This document shows, one piece after another, positions 45,332-54,168 of a stretch of 64,000 bases of DNA. Origin of the DNA: Prosthecobacter sp. (GTDB taxonomy: Bacteria; Verrucomicrobiota; Verrucomicrobiia; Verrucomicrobiales; Verrucomicrobiaceae); the NCBI RefSeq assembly GCF_034366625.1, contig NZ_JAXMIH010000028.1, forward strand, positions 172,096-236,095, given 5' to 3'. Within the stretch, counting starts at the first letter, position 1; each line of letters opens with the position of its first letter. The translations under genes were made by a program, and so were the position numbers. The notes beneath the pieces are model-generated. The model was not told the origin of the DNA. It ran no database searches and saw nothing but the letters and a program-made list of their open reading frames with translations.

Positions 45332-47425
45332 TCATTGCATCATCGCCTGCGCCTTTTCAGCCACCACCGGCTCATCGCGGAACACCGCCAGCGCCGGTCG
45401 CAGCAGGTGCGGGTCTTCATCCAGCGTGCGTTCGGCAAGCTGACGCGCCAATCGAACGAGCCGCGTGTCCGCCAGCAGTTCACCGAAGAGCAGCGGCGCC
45501 TGCCCGCTCTGCGCATGGCCCAAAACATCGCCCGGACCGCGCCGCCGCAGATCTTCCTCGGCGATCTGGAAACCGTCGCTCGTCTCCTCCATGATCGCGA
45601 GGCGCTGGCGGTTCTCCTCGTCCTTGTCCTCCACAAACAAGACGCAGTAGCTCGTGTGCGCCCCGCGCCCGATGCGCCCACGGAGCTGATGAAGCTGCGC
45701 CAGGCCAAACCGGCCCGCGTCGTGAATGAACATCACCGTCGCGTTCGGCACGTCGATGCCGACCTCGATCACCGTCGTCGAAACCAGCGCGTCCAGCTTG
45801 CCCGCACGGAAACGTTTCATCACATCCTCCTTCTCCTCCGCGCTCATCCGACCGTGCAGGAGCCCCACTTCGCACGGCGCGAGCAGTTTGGACCACTCCT
45901 CATGCCCCTTCGTCGCCGCACCCGCCTCCAGCTTCTCCGATTCATCGATCAGCGCATACACGATGTAACCCTGGCTGCCTTCCTCGATCTGCTCGCGCAA
46001 AAATTTCGCCGCGTCCTTCAGTTTCGTCTTCGGCCGCACCTTCGTGATGATCTTCACGCCATCACGCGGCTTCTGGTCGATCGTCGAGACCTCCAGATCG
46101 CCGTAGATCGTCAGTGTCAGCGTGCGCGGGATCGGCGTGGCCGTCATCACCAGCACATCCGGCGTGTCGCCCTTGCGGATCAGCTTCGCCCGCTGCGCCA
46201 CGCCAAACTTGTGCTGCTCGTCGATGACGACGATCCCCGTGTTGTGCATCAACTCCGCGTCATGCAGCAGCGCATGCGTGCCGATCACGATCTCTGGTTT
46301 GTCCGAACTGCTCTTTCCGCGTATCAATTCCAAACCATCGCCATCCTCGCGCTTCGATCCCGTCCGCAGCGCCACGCGCAGGCCCAGCGGCTCCAGCCAC
46401 TTGCGCGCATTGCGCGCATGCTGCTCGGCCAAAATCTGCGTCGGAGCCATCAAGACTGCCTGCCGACCGGATTCGACCGCCCTCAGCATCGCCGCGAAGG
46501 CCACCACCGTTTTGCCACTGCCCACATCGCCATGCAGGAGGCGGTTCATCGGCGCGCCGGAGGCCATGTCGCGATGAATCTCGTCCAGGCAACGCTGCTG
46601 CGCCGTCGTGAGCTGAAAGGGCAGCTCGTTGAAAAAATCCCGCAGCAGCTCGCCTGTGCCGATTTGCTTGCGCCCACCCGATTCAATCACCCGCCGCTTC
46701 CGCCGTGCCACGCGGAGCTGGTAGCCGTAAAACTCCTCCAGCGCGAGATAGCGCCGCGCCTGCTCCAGTTTCTCCATGCTGGAAGGAAAATGCACCTCCC
46801 GCAGCGCTAGTGATCGTGTTTGGCCGACGAACTCGCCTTCCGCGCTCGGCGTCGGCAGCAGATCTTCGCAAAACGCCCCTGGCAGCGCCTGACACACATG
46901 CCACGCCGCCACGCGCAGCGCTTTTTGAGTCATCGCGCCCTTCAGGCGGTAGATCGGTGTGATGCGCCCGGTGTGGATCTGCTCCGCATCGTCATCCGCC
47001 CCGCCTTTGACGATCTCATACTCCGGGTGCGACATGCTCAGACGGCCCTTCGTGTCTTTGATCACTCCATAGACGATCAATTCCTGCCCTTCGGCAAACA
47101 CCCGGCTCATGAACGGCATGTTCCACCACTTCAGCGTGAGCTGCTGGCCCAGCCGCCCCGTCGCATGCTGCACCACGGCCTCAAACACCCCGGAACGCCC
47201 GCCAAAGAACTTGTTCCCCGTCTTCGTCACCAACACATGATGACACGACGGCAACGGCCCCGCCTGAAACGCCAGCGCCTGCATCTGCCGCCGGTCCTCA
47301 TGCCGGAACGGCAGATGCCACACCACATCCGCCACCGTTTTGATCCCTTCCTTCGCCAACAACCGCGCCGCATGCGCAGGCAGGCTGGGAACTTCGGCAA
47401 GAGACAGATCGAGTGGAATCACCAC
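45332..47425 (-). CDS. recG: ATP-dependent DNA helicase RecG
   Basis: RecG remodels stalled forks and branched DNA. The 697-residue protein starts at GTG (MVIPLDLSLAEVP). It has the wedge/OB region (PLPSCHHVLVTKTGNKF, LTLKWWNMPFMSRVFAEGQ), Walker A (HGDVGSGKTVVAFAAML), DEQH, motif III (VLVMTATPIPRTLTLTIYGD), and the late helicase motifs (VSTTVIEVGIDVPNATVM, QLHQLRGRIGRGAHTSYC). Length and order are normal. An IS3-family element sits just upstream of its start. Confidence 0.97.
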   Translation of the reverse strand: MVIPLDLSLAEVPSLPAHAARLLAKEGIKTVADVVWHLPFRHEDRRQMQALAFQAGPLPSCHHVLVTKTGNKFFGGRSGVFEAVVQHATGRLGQQLTLKWWNMPFMSRVFAEGQELIVYGVIKDTKGRLSMSHPEYEIVKGGADDDAEQIHTGRITPIYRLKGAMTQKALRVAAWHVCQALPGAFCEDLLPTPSAEGEFVGQTRSLALREVHFPSSMEKLEQARRYLALEEFYGYQLRVARRKRRVIESGGRKQIGTGELLRDFFNELPFQLTTAQQRCLDEIHRDMASGAPMNRLLHGDVGSGKTVVAFAAMLRAVESGRQAVLMAPTQILAEQHARNARKWLEPLGLRVALRTGSKREDGDGLELIRGKSSSDKPEIVIGTHALLHDAELMHNTGIVVIDEQHKFGVAQRAKLIRKGDTPDVLVMTATPIPRTLTLTIYGDLEVSTIDQKPRDGVKIITKVRPKTKLKDAAKFLREQIEEGSQGYIVYALIDESEKLEAGAATKGHEEWSKLLAPCEVGLLHGRMSAEEKEDVMKRFRAGKLDALVSTTVIEVGIDVPNATVMFIHDAGRFGLAQLHQLRGRIGRGAHTSYCVLFVEDKDEENRQRLAIMEETSDGFQIAEEDLRRRGPGDVLGHAQSGQAPLLFGELLADTRLVRLARQLAERTLDEDPHLLRPALAVFRDEPVVAEKAQAMMQ

Positions 47426-47530
47426 GTGAGATGGAATGCGTCAGTGAGCGTGTCAACAGTGGCCTGCCTCCTGGGAACGGGACAGTGGTAAAATGTAGTT
47501 CTGGCTCCACAACTCGGAGAACAGAACAAC

Positions 47531-47857
47531 ATGAAAAAGAGCAGACACAGTGAAGAGAAGATCATCGGCATCCTGCGTGAAGCGCAGGGTGGAATGAAGG
47601 TCAAAGACGTGTGCGCACGTCACAACATCAGCGTGCAGACCTACTACGGCTGGAAACGGAAGTATGGCGGGATGCAGGTTGATGGAGTCAGGCAGGCGCG
47701 GGCGCTGAGTGAGGAACCGAGCGCAGCGAGATAGCCAGCCGCAGGCTGCCCGGAGGGTGGAGCGCAGCGACAGCAAAACGCAAGGCTCAAGCGCATCGTG
47801 GCCGATTTGACGGTGCAGATCGGCATCTTGAAGGCCATCAACGCAAAAAAATGGTGA
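47531..47857 (+). pseudogene. IS3-family orfA, interrupted
   Basis: The N-terminus is a helix-turn-helix transposase OrfA (KKSRHSEEKIIGILREAQGG, VKDVCARHNISVQTYYGWKR). After GGMQVDGVRQARALSEE an insert of about 60 nt (47717-47776) adds PSAAR, a TAG stop at 47732-47734, and PAAGCPEGGAQRQQ. The original frame then resumes with RLKRIVADLT and ends AINAKKW. The insert carries GAGCGCAGCGA at both ends and the hairpin CAGCCgcaGGCTG. The A-run AAAAAAATGG at the end is the usual site of -1 frameshifting into orfB. Confidence 0.8.
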
Positions 47858-48768
47858 GCCCGGCCAGCAAACCTCGGGCGGCGCGACACGCAGTGGAGCG
47901 CGATCTGGGCGGGATCGCGTAGGCGTGTCGTGCCGTTGGGCTGGCGCGGTCGGGCTACTACCGGGTGAGGCAGATGAGCCAGGAGGCGAAGCGACGGCAT
48001 CACCGCATCGTGCAGCTCAGCCGCAAGCATCCACGTTACGGCTACCGCCGCATCACCGCGCTGCTACAGCGCGAAGGCGGGCGCGTGAACGCCAAGTGTG
48101 TGGCGCGAGTGCGACGGGCCGAAGGGCTGCAAGTGCGCAAGCGGCAGCGCAGGCTGCGACGCGTGGGGCCTGGGCAGCGGGCACGTCAGGAGGCGACCCG
48201 TCGCAATCAGGTGTGGAGCTGGGACTTCGTGAGCGATCAAGTGGAAGGCGGCAGCGCCTTTCGTATCCTTACCTTGATTGACGAGCACACGCGCCAGTGC
48301 CACGCCACGCATGTGGCATGGTCGATCCGTGCGCAGGACGTGCTGCGCGTGCTGGCGGCGGCCATGCGCAAGCACGGCACGCCACAGCACATCCGCAGCG
48401 ACAACGGTCCTGAGTTCATCGCCTGCGCGATCCAAGACTGGACGGAGCAGCACCAGATCAAGATGCGCTACATCAAGCCGGGATCGCCGTGGGAGAACGG
48501 TTACATCGAGAGCTTTCATGACAAGCTGCGCGACGAGTGCCTCAACCGTGAAGTGTTCGGCAGCCTGGCCGAAGCGCGAGTCGTCATTGAGGAGTGGCGA
48601 CGCGAATACAACGAATGTCGGCCGCACAGCTCGCTGGGGTATCGCACCCCGGCGGAGGTGGCCGCATGCTGTCAAACTCCGCTCCGGGCTACGCCCTGCG
48701 CTGCGTTTGACAGCATGAGAGAACAGCACAACATCAACAACCCAAGGACGCTGGAATTACATTTATGA
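47851..48768 (+). pseudogene. IS3-family orfB (DDE integrase core), amber-interrupted
   Basis: The frame opens at ATG 47851 (MVSPASKPRAARHAV) and has a TAG at 47920-47922 where GIA and ACRAVGLARSGYYRV join, so the full product needs read-through. The rest is a typical rve integrase with DDE residues in WSWDFVSD, RSDNGPEF and NGYIESFHDKLRDE. Near the end a palindromic insert keeps the frame and adds QTPLRATPCAAFDS. A shorter protein could start at 47965 or 47974, without the N-terminal domain. Confidence 0.82.
48665..48717. repeat. Palindromic insert inside orfB
   Basis: Two perfect 13-bp arms, CATGCTGTCAAAC (48665-48677) and GTTTGACAGCATG (48705-48717), enclose a 27-nt core with the smaller hairpin GGGCtacGCCC. 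It lies where family proteins have no residues, so it seems to be an in-frame insertion. Confidence 0.7.
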
Positions 48769-48797
48769 TCCGTCCCACCTCCGGGAGCAGGCCACTG

Positions 48798-49124
48798 CCT
48801 TATGCCTCCAGAGCTGTGTTGGGAGGTTTCAAGCCACGACCTCGGTAGGCCTGCGATTGATTCGTCTGATCCCCGCAGGTTGACTCGGTCGTCGCCTCAC
48901 GACTCCCTCACCCCTGCGGGACAGCCCTTTGGGCTGTCTCAAACGCCTGCATCCTTCGGCGTTTGCGTCCTGATGATGTCGCATGTCTCATGGCTCAAAT
49001 CACGAAGAACGCAAGCCGCCGCAAACGCGATGGATGACGGCCTGACGGAGCTTTCTAGTGATTATTTTGCGGCATCTGACTCGGATGTCTTGCCAAGATC
49101 AACGGCCCAGCCTTAAATGGCCCT
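48798..49124. other. Intergenic region with two tandem hairpins
   Basis: No convincing gene is seen between the IS end and the kinase gene. It holds a perfect hairpin, GACAGCCC, TTT, GGGCTGTC (48920-48938), followed by AAACGCC...GGCGTTT (48941-48964). A frame of 104 codons spans the region but has no family features. Confidence 0.55.
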
Positions 49125-50732
49125 ATGCAGCCGGGGAAAGACCATGGTGGTGAAGCCATCCAGTTTGAACCGTTCATCCCTCCATCCATGGAGGAGCTGG
49201 ACGCGCTGATTCCAGGCTACAAGTTTGTCGAGTTCATCGAACGCGGGGGCATGGGAGCGGTGTACAAGGCGGTGCAGAAAAGCCTCAACCGCACGGTGGC
49301 TGTGAAACTATTGCCCCAGGTGCATCGGAACAAGGAAAGCTTCGCCGAGCGCTTCAAGCGCGAGGCCCACGCGCTCGCGCTGCTGAACCATCCGCACATC
49401 ATCGCCGTACATGACTTCGGCGAGACCGCCGACGGCCAGATGTATTACGCGATGGAGTTCGTCTCCGGCATGGACCTGCAGCACCTGCTCAAGCGCGCTC
49501 CACCCGAGCCCCGGCAGATCCTCAAGATCATCACCCAGGTGTGCGAGGCGCTGCAGTTCGCGCACGAGCGCGGCATCGTGCATCGCGACATCAAGCCGGC
49601 GAACATTCTCATCGACGAGCGTGGCAATGTGAAGGTGGCGGACTTTGGCCTGGCGAAGGTTGTCGGCCCGCAGTCGGTCGATTACACCGCCACCGGCACA
49701 ACGCTCGGCACGCCGGATTACATCGCGCCCGAAGCGCTCGATCAGGACGGGAAGATCGACCATCGCGCGGACATTTACTCGCTGGGCGTGATGATTTATG
49801 AGCTTTTCACCGGCCATGTGCCCAAGGGCGTGTGGGAGCCGCCCTCGGTTCGCTCTGGAGCGGACAAGGGCATTGATGCCATTGTCAGCAAGGCGATGCA
49901 GAACAACCCGGAGAAGCGCTACCAGCACGTCAGTGACATGACGCAGGTGCTGGAAAAGCTGCTCCGAAACAGCGACAACTGGAAAAACTTCCGTCGTCAT
50001 CCCAAAAGCGAGATCACTGAGCCGGTTGGCAAACCCGTGCGGATTCCCACCGATGCCGACACGATTCGGATGAAGTCACGTGCCGCGCCAAAGCACTGGC
50101 TGGCTTGGGCGGCGGCCTTGGTACTGCTGGGTGTGGGCGCGACTGCTGCCTGGCAGGCAGGCTGGCTGCCCAAAGGGCAGGAGGCAAGGGCCCAAGCACC
50201 CGCAGTGACTCCGCCCGCGCCCGCCGCAGAGCCCCCGTCGGCCAGGTCGGCACCCGAGCAGGTGAATCTCGTCCAATGGGTCTTCGACCATGGCGGTTTC
50301 GTCAATGTACAGACCTCTGCCAGTTCGGAGAAGCAAATGGGCGGTGTTGCCGATATTTACTCTGCCGACGCTTTGCCTGCGGAACCCTTCACCATCTGGC
50401 GCGTGTGTCTTTCCACGATGCCGGTTTCGGATGAAGCGGTGCTGGAGGAACTCGTCTCCCGCATTCGCGAGGCGGGCACGGTGGCGAATCTGAACTTGCG
50501 CGGCATAGCGGTGCCGTCGGATGCGCTCCAGCATCTTGCCACCATCGGGACGCTCACCAACCTCGACCTGATGGCCAGCCCTTCCGTCACCCGGGATGCG
50601 ATCCCCCACCTCGGCGCATGCAAGCGGCTGGTGATGTTGCGCATAGGCGGTTCAGCTCTGCCGGTGGAGAGCTTCATCGCCGATGAACTGCGCAAGCTGC
50701 TGCCGGATTGCCTCATTAAAGACGCCGACTAG
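49125..50732 (+). CDS. Membrane Ser/Thr protein kinase with LRR-like sensor part
   Basis: The 535-residue protein is a Pkn-type kinase. Evidence: glycine loop IERGGMGAVYKAV, Lys61 in VAVKLL, HRDIKPANILID with catalytic Asp, ADFGLAKV, and GTPDYIAPEAL. After residue about 325 there is one membrane helix (WLAWAAALVLLGVGATAAW). The outer part of about 190 residues has leucine-rich-repeat-like pieces (VANLNLRGIAVPSDALQHL, LTNLDLMASPSVTRDAIPHL). It may sense a surface signal and phosphorylate cytoplasmic proteins. The histone-tailed glycosyltransferase gene starts 35 nt downstream and is a possible target. Confidence 0.9.
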   Translation: MQPGKDHGGEAIQFEPFIPPSMEELDALIPGYKFVEFIERGGMGAVYKAVQKSLNRTVAVKLLPQVHRNKESFAERFKREAHALALLNHPHIIAVHDFGETADGQMYYAMEFVSGMDLQHLLKRAPPEPRQILKIITQVCEALQFAHERGIVHRDIKPANILIDERGNVKVADFGLAKVVGPQSVDYTATGTTLGTPDYIAPEALDQDGKIDHRADIYSLGVMIYELFTGHVPKGVWEPPSVRSGADKGIDAIVSKAMQNNPEKRYQHVSDMTQVLEKLLRNSDNWKNFRRHPKSEITEPVGKPVRIPTDADTIRMKSRAAPKHWLAWAAALVLLGVGATAAWQAGWLPKGQEARAQAPAVTPPAPAAEPPSARSAPEQVNLVQWVFDHGGFVNVQTSASSEKQMGGVADIYSADALPAEPFTIWRVCLSTMPVSDEAVLEELVSRIREAGTVANLNLRGIAVPSDALQHLATIGTLTNLDLMASPSVTRDAIPHLGACKRLVMLRIGGSALPVESFIADELRKLLPDCLIKDAD

Positions 50733-50767
50733 CGGAGAAACCGTTTCAATCCAACCGACACCACCTC

Positions 50768-52381
50768 ATGAACACGCGATCCAACACCCGCAAGGCCACC
50801 AAACGTCAGAGCCAGCAGGCAAGCAGCAAGCCTCCTGTGAAGAAAACAGCCGTCAAAGCCGCGCGTCCGGTAGCCGGGAGGAGGCCGGTGTCGAAGAAGA
50901 CGCCGGTAAAACAGAAGGCTGCCGCCACCAAGAAGATCTCTGCCAAGAAAAAGGTTTCCATCAAAAAGACCGCGCCAGTGAAACGTGGCGCTGCCGCCAA
51001 CAAGAGGGTCTCGCGGCCGAAGCAGACGGCGCCTGCCACCAGGAAAGTGCCCTTCTCGAAGTCCGCTCAGAAAAAAACCGTCACGACGCGCCCCACGGGT
51101 GCGCTTTCGATGCCGGTGATGGCCAGTGGTGAATTTGCCTTCGGCACCACCACTGTTGAAAAAGAATCTTCCCGGAAGGGGTGGTTCCGGCGGTTCTTCG
51201 GCGTCACGCGTCGCAAACCACGCCTGCTGTGGATCGGTGATGCCTTGGTGCCCACGGGCTTCGCCACCGTCACTCACTCGATGCTGAATCATCTGCACGA
51301 TGACTGGGAGGTGGTTGTTTCCGGCGTCAATTATGACGGCTCCGCCCATCATCTGCCTTATCGTGTCATGCCTGCCTGGCAAGGTGGCGACATGTGGGGC
51401 ATGAACCGCTTTGCGGATCTCTGCGCCGAGTTCGATCCTGCCGCCGTCGTCATCAACAACGACTGGTGGAACGTCGCCCAGTTTGCCAAGATCGCGCCGA
51501 AGGGCATTCCCATCATCGGTTACATGCCCGTGGACGGCGGCAATCTCGATCCAGTGGCGATGCGCGAACTGAACAAACTTCATGCCGCCGTGTGGTACAC
51601 GAATTACGGCCATCGCGAGGCGGCGAAGGCCGGCTTCAAAGGCAAACGCCACGTCATTTCTCATGGCATCGACACGGCGGTGTTCCAGCCGATGAACCGC
51701 AAAGAAGCCCGCCACCTGCTCGACCTCAACGTGCCGCGCAACGCCTTCATCGTCGGCAATCTCAACCGCAACCAGCCGCGCAAGCGTCTCGATCTCTCCA
51801 TTCACATCTTCGCCGACTGGATCAAGCAGCACCGCGTCGCCAACGCCTTCCTGCTGCTCCACTGCGCGCAAAAAGACACCGGCTGGGATCTGCACCGCGT
51901 CGCCGCCTTCCACGGCATCGCTGACCGTCTGCTGCTCACCGGCTGCGAGGACATTCGCGGCCTGCAAAGCCCGCGCCATCTCCAGCGCATCTACAACAGC
52001 CTCGACGTGCAGATGACCACCACGCTTGGTGAGGGCTGGGGTCTCACCACCATGGAAGGCATGGCCTGCGGCATCCCGCAGATCGTGCCGGACTCCTCCG
52101 CCCTGGCCGAATGGGCCGTGCCTGCGGTGAAAATCCCGTGCTCAAGGCTGCTCATCAACCCCGAGATCAACACCGCCGGTGCTCTCGTCGATCACGCGCC
52201 GTTCGTGGCGGCTTTGCAGTTGCTTTACACAGACAAACCACTTCGTGCAAAGCTCTCCGCGCAGGGCATCGTGCATGTGCGCCGTGGTGAATTCGACTGG
52301 CGCAACATCGCCGAGCAGTTCCACGCCATCCTGGCTCCCGTCGTTGGCAAAAAATCCGCGAAACGAACGCAGCACGCATGA
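50768..52381 (+). CDS. GT4-type glycosyltransferase with histone-H1-like N-terminal tail
   Basis: The 537-residue protein has two unlike parts. Residues 1-110 are a low-complexity tail rich in K, A, P, T and R (KPPVKKTAVKAARPVAG, KKISAKKKVSIKKTAPVKR), like bacterial histone H1/Hc1-type or AlgP tails. From about residue 140 it is a GT-B glycosyltransferase of family 4: PRLLWIGDALVPTGFATVTH, VISHGIDTAVF, GNLNRNQPRKRLD, and the E-x7-E block GEGWGLTTMEGMACG. The reaction is sugar transfer from a nucleotide sugar to an unknown acceptor. An internal ATG before MASGEFAFG could make a tail-less form. It overlaps the next gene by ATGA. Confidence 0.88.
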   Translation: MNTRSNTRKATKRQSQQASSKPPVKKTAVKAARPVAGRRPVSKKTPVKQKAAATKKISAKKKVSIKKTAPVKRGAAANKRVSRPKQTAPATRKVPFSKSAQKKTVTTRPTGALSMPVMASGEFAFGTTTVEKESSRKGWFRRFFGVTRRKPRLLWIGDALVPTGFATVTHSMLNHLHDDWEVVVSGVNYDGSAHHLPYRVMPAWQGGDMWGMNRFADLCAEFDPAAVVINNDWWNVAQFAKIAPKGIPIIGYMPVDGGNLDPVAMRELNKLHAAVWYTNYGHREAAKAGFKGKRHVISHGIDTAVFQPMNRKEARHLLDLNVPRNAFIVGNLNRNQPRKRLDLSIHIFADWIKQHRVANAFLLLHCAQKDTGWDLHRVAAFHGIADRLLLTGCEDIRGLQSPRHLQRIYNSLDVQMTTTLGEGWGLTTMEGMACGIPQIVPDSSALAEWAVPAVKIPCSRLLINPEINTAGALVDHAPFVAALQLLYTDKPLRAKLSAQGIVHVRRGEFDWRNIAEQFHAILAPVVGKKSAKRTQHA

Positions 52382-53271
52382 GAATCGCCTTCGTCGGCGC
52401 GTCCGGCTACGGCAACGTCGGCGACGACACCTATCCACTCGTCTTCGCGCAGCAATTGCCGGAGCACGAGTTGGTGATCTACAATTCCGACCTGCCTGCC
52501 GCCCTGCCGGACGATCTCGCACTGCTCGTGCTCGGCGGCGGCGGCATTCTTTACAACAACCCGAAGGAGGGACCGGCAGACGCGGAATCACCGCACTTCC
52601 GCGCCATGAAGTTCTACATGGATGCCGCCATCGCGCGCGGCATCCCATGGGGCATCCTATCGTGCGGCTTTCAATTTCAAATCAACCGCGAGGCCGAGTA
52701 TGCCACCGCTCTCAGGCCGTGGGTGCCTTACTTGAAACAGGCGGCCTTCATCACGCTGCGCTCGCCAAACTGCGTGCGCATCGCGCAGGAGATCAGCAGG
52801 CGTGATGATGCGCAGTTCTTCCCGGATGCGGCCTATTTGTATCAACCGACGGTTGATCCGTCCGAAGTGGCTTCGCAGGTCGTCACACTCGTTCCCGCAG
52901 GTCTCGTCAATGCGCGGAACACACTCATCAATCACTACATGCGCCAGTTTGCCGCCAGCAGCACGCCGACTCGCTGGCTGGGCATGGGCGCACCGGTGGA
53001 TGATGACAAACTGCTGGCTGAGGTAGCAGAACGTTTTCCACAATCGCAGATTGTCGCCCGGCCCGGTCCGCAGGCGGCGTTTGAAACCATCGCACGGTCG
53101 CGCTTCGTCCTCACCGGCCGTTATCACGGCATGATCTTTGCCCGCGTCAGCCGTGTGCCCTTCATCACGCCGGTCGATTCGCCCTACAAGATCCGCATGG
53201 AGGATTTGAACGCGGACATCAGCACTGCCGCCGGCCATTTCGAGGTGCTGCGGCGTTTTCTCCCCCGCTGA
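52378..53271 (+). CDS. Polysaccharide pyruvyl transferase-family protein
   Basis: The 297-residue protein matches the CsaB/WcaK type: IAFVGASGYGNVGDDTYPL at the N-terminus, LLVLGGGGILYN, FFPDAAYLY, and GRYHGMIFARVSRVPFI near the end. These enzymes add pyruvyl ketals to surface sugars, or in some cases are GT-like. It is translationally coupled to the histone-tailed glycosyltransferase by ATGA, so both likely act on the same glycan. No signal peptide is present. Confidence 0.85.
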   Translation: MRIAFVGASGYGNVGDDTYPLVFAQQLPEHELVIYNSDLPAALPDDLALLVLGGGGILYNNPKEGPADAESPHFRAMKFYMDAAIARGIPWGILSCGFQFQINREAEYATALRPWVPYLKQAAFITLRSPNCVRIAQEISRRDDAQFFPDAAYLYQPTVDPSEVASQVVTLVPAGLVNARNTLINHYMRQFAASSTPTRWLGMGAPVDDDKLLAEVAERFPQSQIVARPGPQAAFETIARSRFVLTGRYHGMIFARVSRVPFITPVDSPYKIRMEDLNADISTAAGHFEVLRRFLPR

Positions 53272-53272
53272 A

Positions 53273-54076
53273 TCACCAGCGCCGCAGAAACGCCTCCAGC
53301 ACCGCGGCATCCACCTGCGGGTACTCGCAGCCCAGCGTGTTGTCGCGCCCCATGCCAAAGGCGTACGCGGTGTTCTTTTGCACGTCCACGTAGTTCTCCG
53401 GGTAAAACACCGCCACCGGCTTGTTTTCAAACCATGCCGCCTGCTGCAGGCTGCTCCAGCTTCCCACATAGGCGCGGCAGGTTTTGATGAGGTTCAGCGT
53501 CGCGGGTACCGTCAGACTGTCGAGCACGGTGATGTTCCCACCTTCCAAGGTGCGGGCGTCTTCCACGGCATGAATGGTTTTTCCCTTCGCACCGGGACGA
53601 AAATAACTGCGTGTCATCACAAACACCTGGCACGGCAGCTTGCGCAGCACTTGCGCTGTTTTTTCGATCAGCGCCGGCGGCAGCGAGCGGTAGGACGCGT
53701 TTCCCGCGAAGGGTTGGAACACGATGTGTCCCTGCGAATCGACCTCGTCCGGCGCGTCGAACACCGGGATGTGCCCGTCCGCGCTGCCACGGATCAATTT
53801 CGCATGATCCACACCGGCAAAACCGCAAAGCGCGCGGTTGATGTCCACCCCGTGCAACCCGGCGTTGAAGAACTCCTCAAACTTGTGCGCCAGATCGTAG
53901 AGGATGAAGTTCTTCGCGTTGCGATGATGCCGGAAGATCTCGATCGTGAAGGGATTATGCGAGGCCATGATGATTGGAACCGGCTGCGTGGCCTCGCTGA
54001 GCACACGGTAGGCGGCGTTCAGGTAGCAGGAACGAATCACGTCCCCCAAACCGGCGGCAAAAAGGGCGGCTGACAT
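53273..54076 (-). CDS. GT9/heptosyltransferase-like protein
   Basis: With the ATG before MSAALFAAGLGDVIRSCYL the protein has 267 residues; an ATG 72 nt upstream is in frame but adds a non-homologous tail. The GLGDVIR start and the late nucleotide-sugar region (NITVLDSLTVPATLNLIK, YVGSWSSLQQAAWFENKPV) recall the ADP-heptose transferase (GT9) fold. Similarity is weaker than in true LPS heptosyltransferases. It is convergent with the pyruvyl transferase gene with a one-base gap and probably belongs to the same surface-glycan locus. Confidence 0.7.
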   Translation of the reverse strand: MSAALFAAGLGDVIRSCYLNAAYRVLSEATQPVPIIMASHNPFTIEIFRHHRNAKNFILYDLAHKFEEFFNAGLHGVDINRALCGFAGVDHAKLIRGSADGHIPVFDAPDEVDSQGHIVFQPFAGNASYRSLPPALIEKTAQVLRKLPCQVFVMTRSYFRPGAKGKTIHAVEDARTLEGGNITVLDSLTVPATLNLIKTCRAYVGSWSSLQQAAWFENKPVAVFYPENYVDVQKNTAYAFGMGRDNTLGCEYPQVDAAVLEAFLRRW

Positions 54077-54168
54077 ACGTGAAGCAAACCGAGCGGTGGT
54101 GGCGTTGACAAGCCGCTTCTCAGCCCGAACTGAAGGATTGCGTGGCATGAGGTCGTTTGCATGGCCTC

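Larger units (their letters stand above)
47457..48797 (+). mobile_element. IS3-family insertion sequence (damaged)
   Basis: The element is bounded by imperfect inverted repeats of about 45 nt. The left end reads CAGTGGCCTGCCTCCTGGGA and continues to GTAAAATGTAGTTCTGGC near 47505; the right end, read inward from 48797, starts CAGTGGCCTGCTCCCGGAGG and continues ATAAATGTAATTCCAGC. Inside are orfA and orfB in the IS3 overlapping layout. Both frames are broken by in-frame TAG codons, and two short palindromic sequences are inserted. The exact ends may be TGG...CCA at 47459 and 48795; no direct target repeat is obvious. Confidence 0.85.

Noticed and set aside
45335..46810. Plus-strand frame of 491 codons
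   Set aside because: It is antisense to recG.
48802..49116. 104-codon frame before the kinase gene
   Set aside because: No family features, no helix or signal pattern, and it runs over two hairpins.
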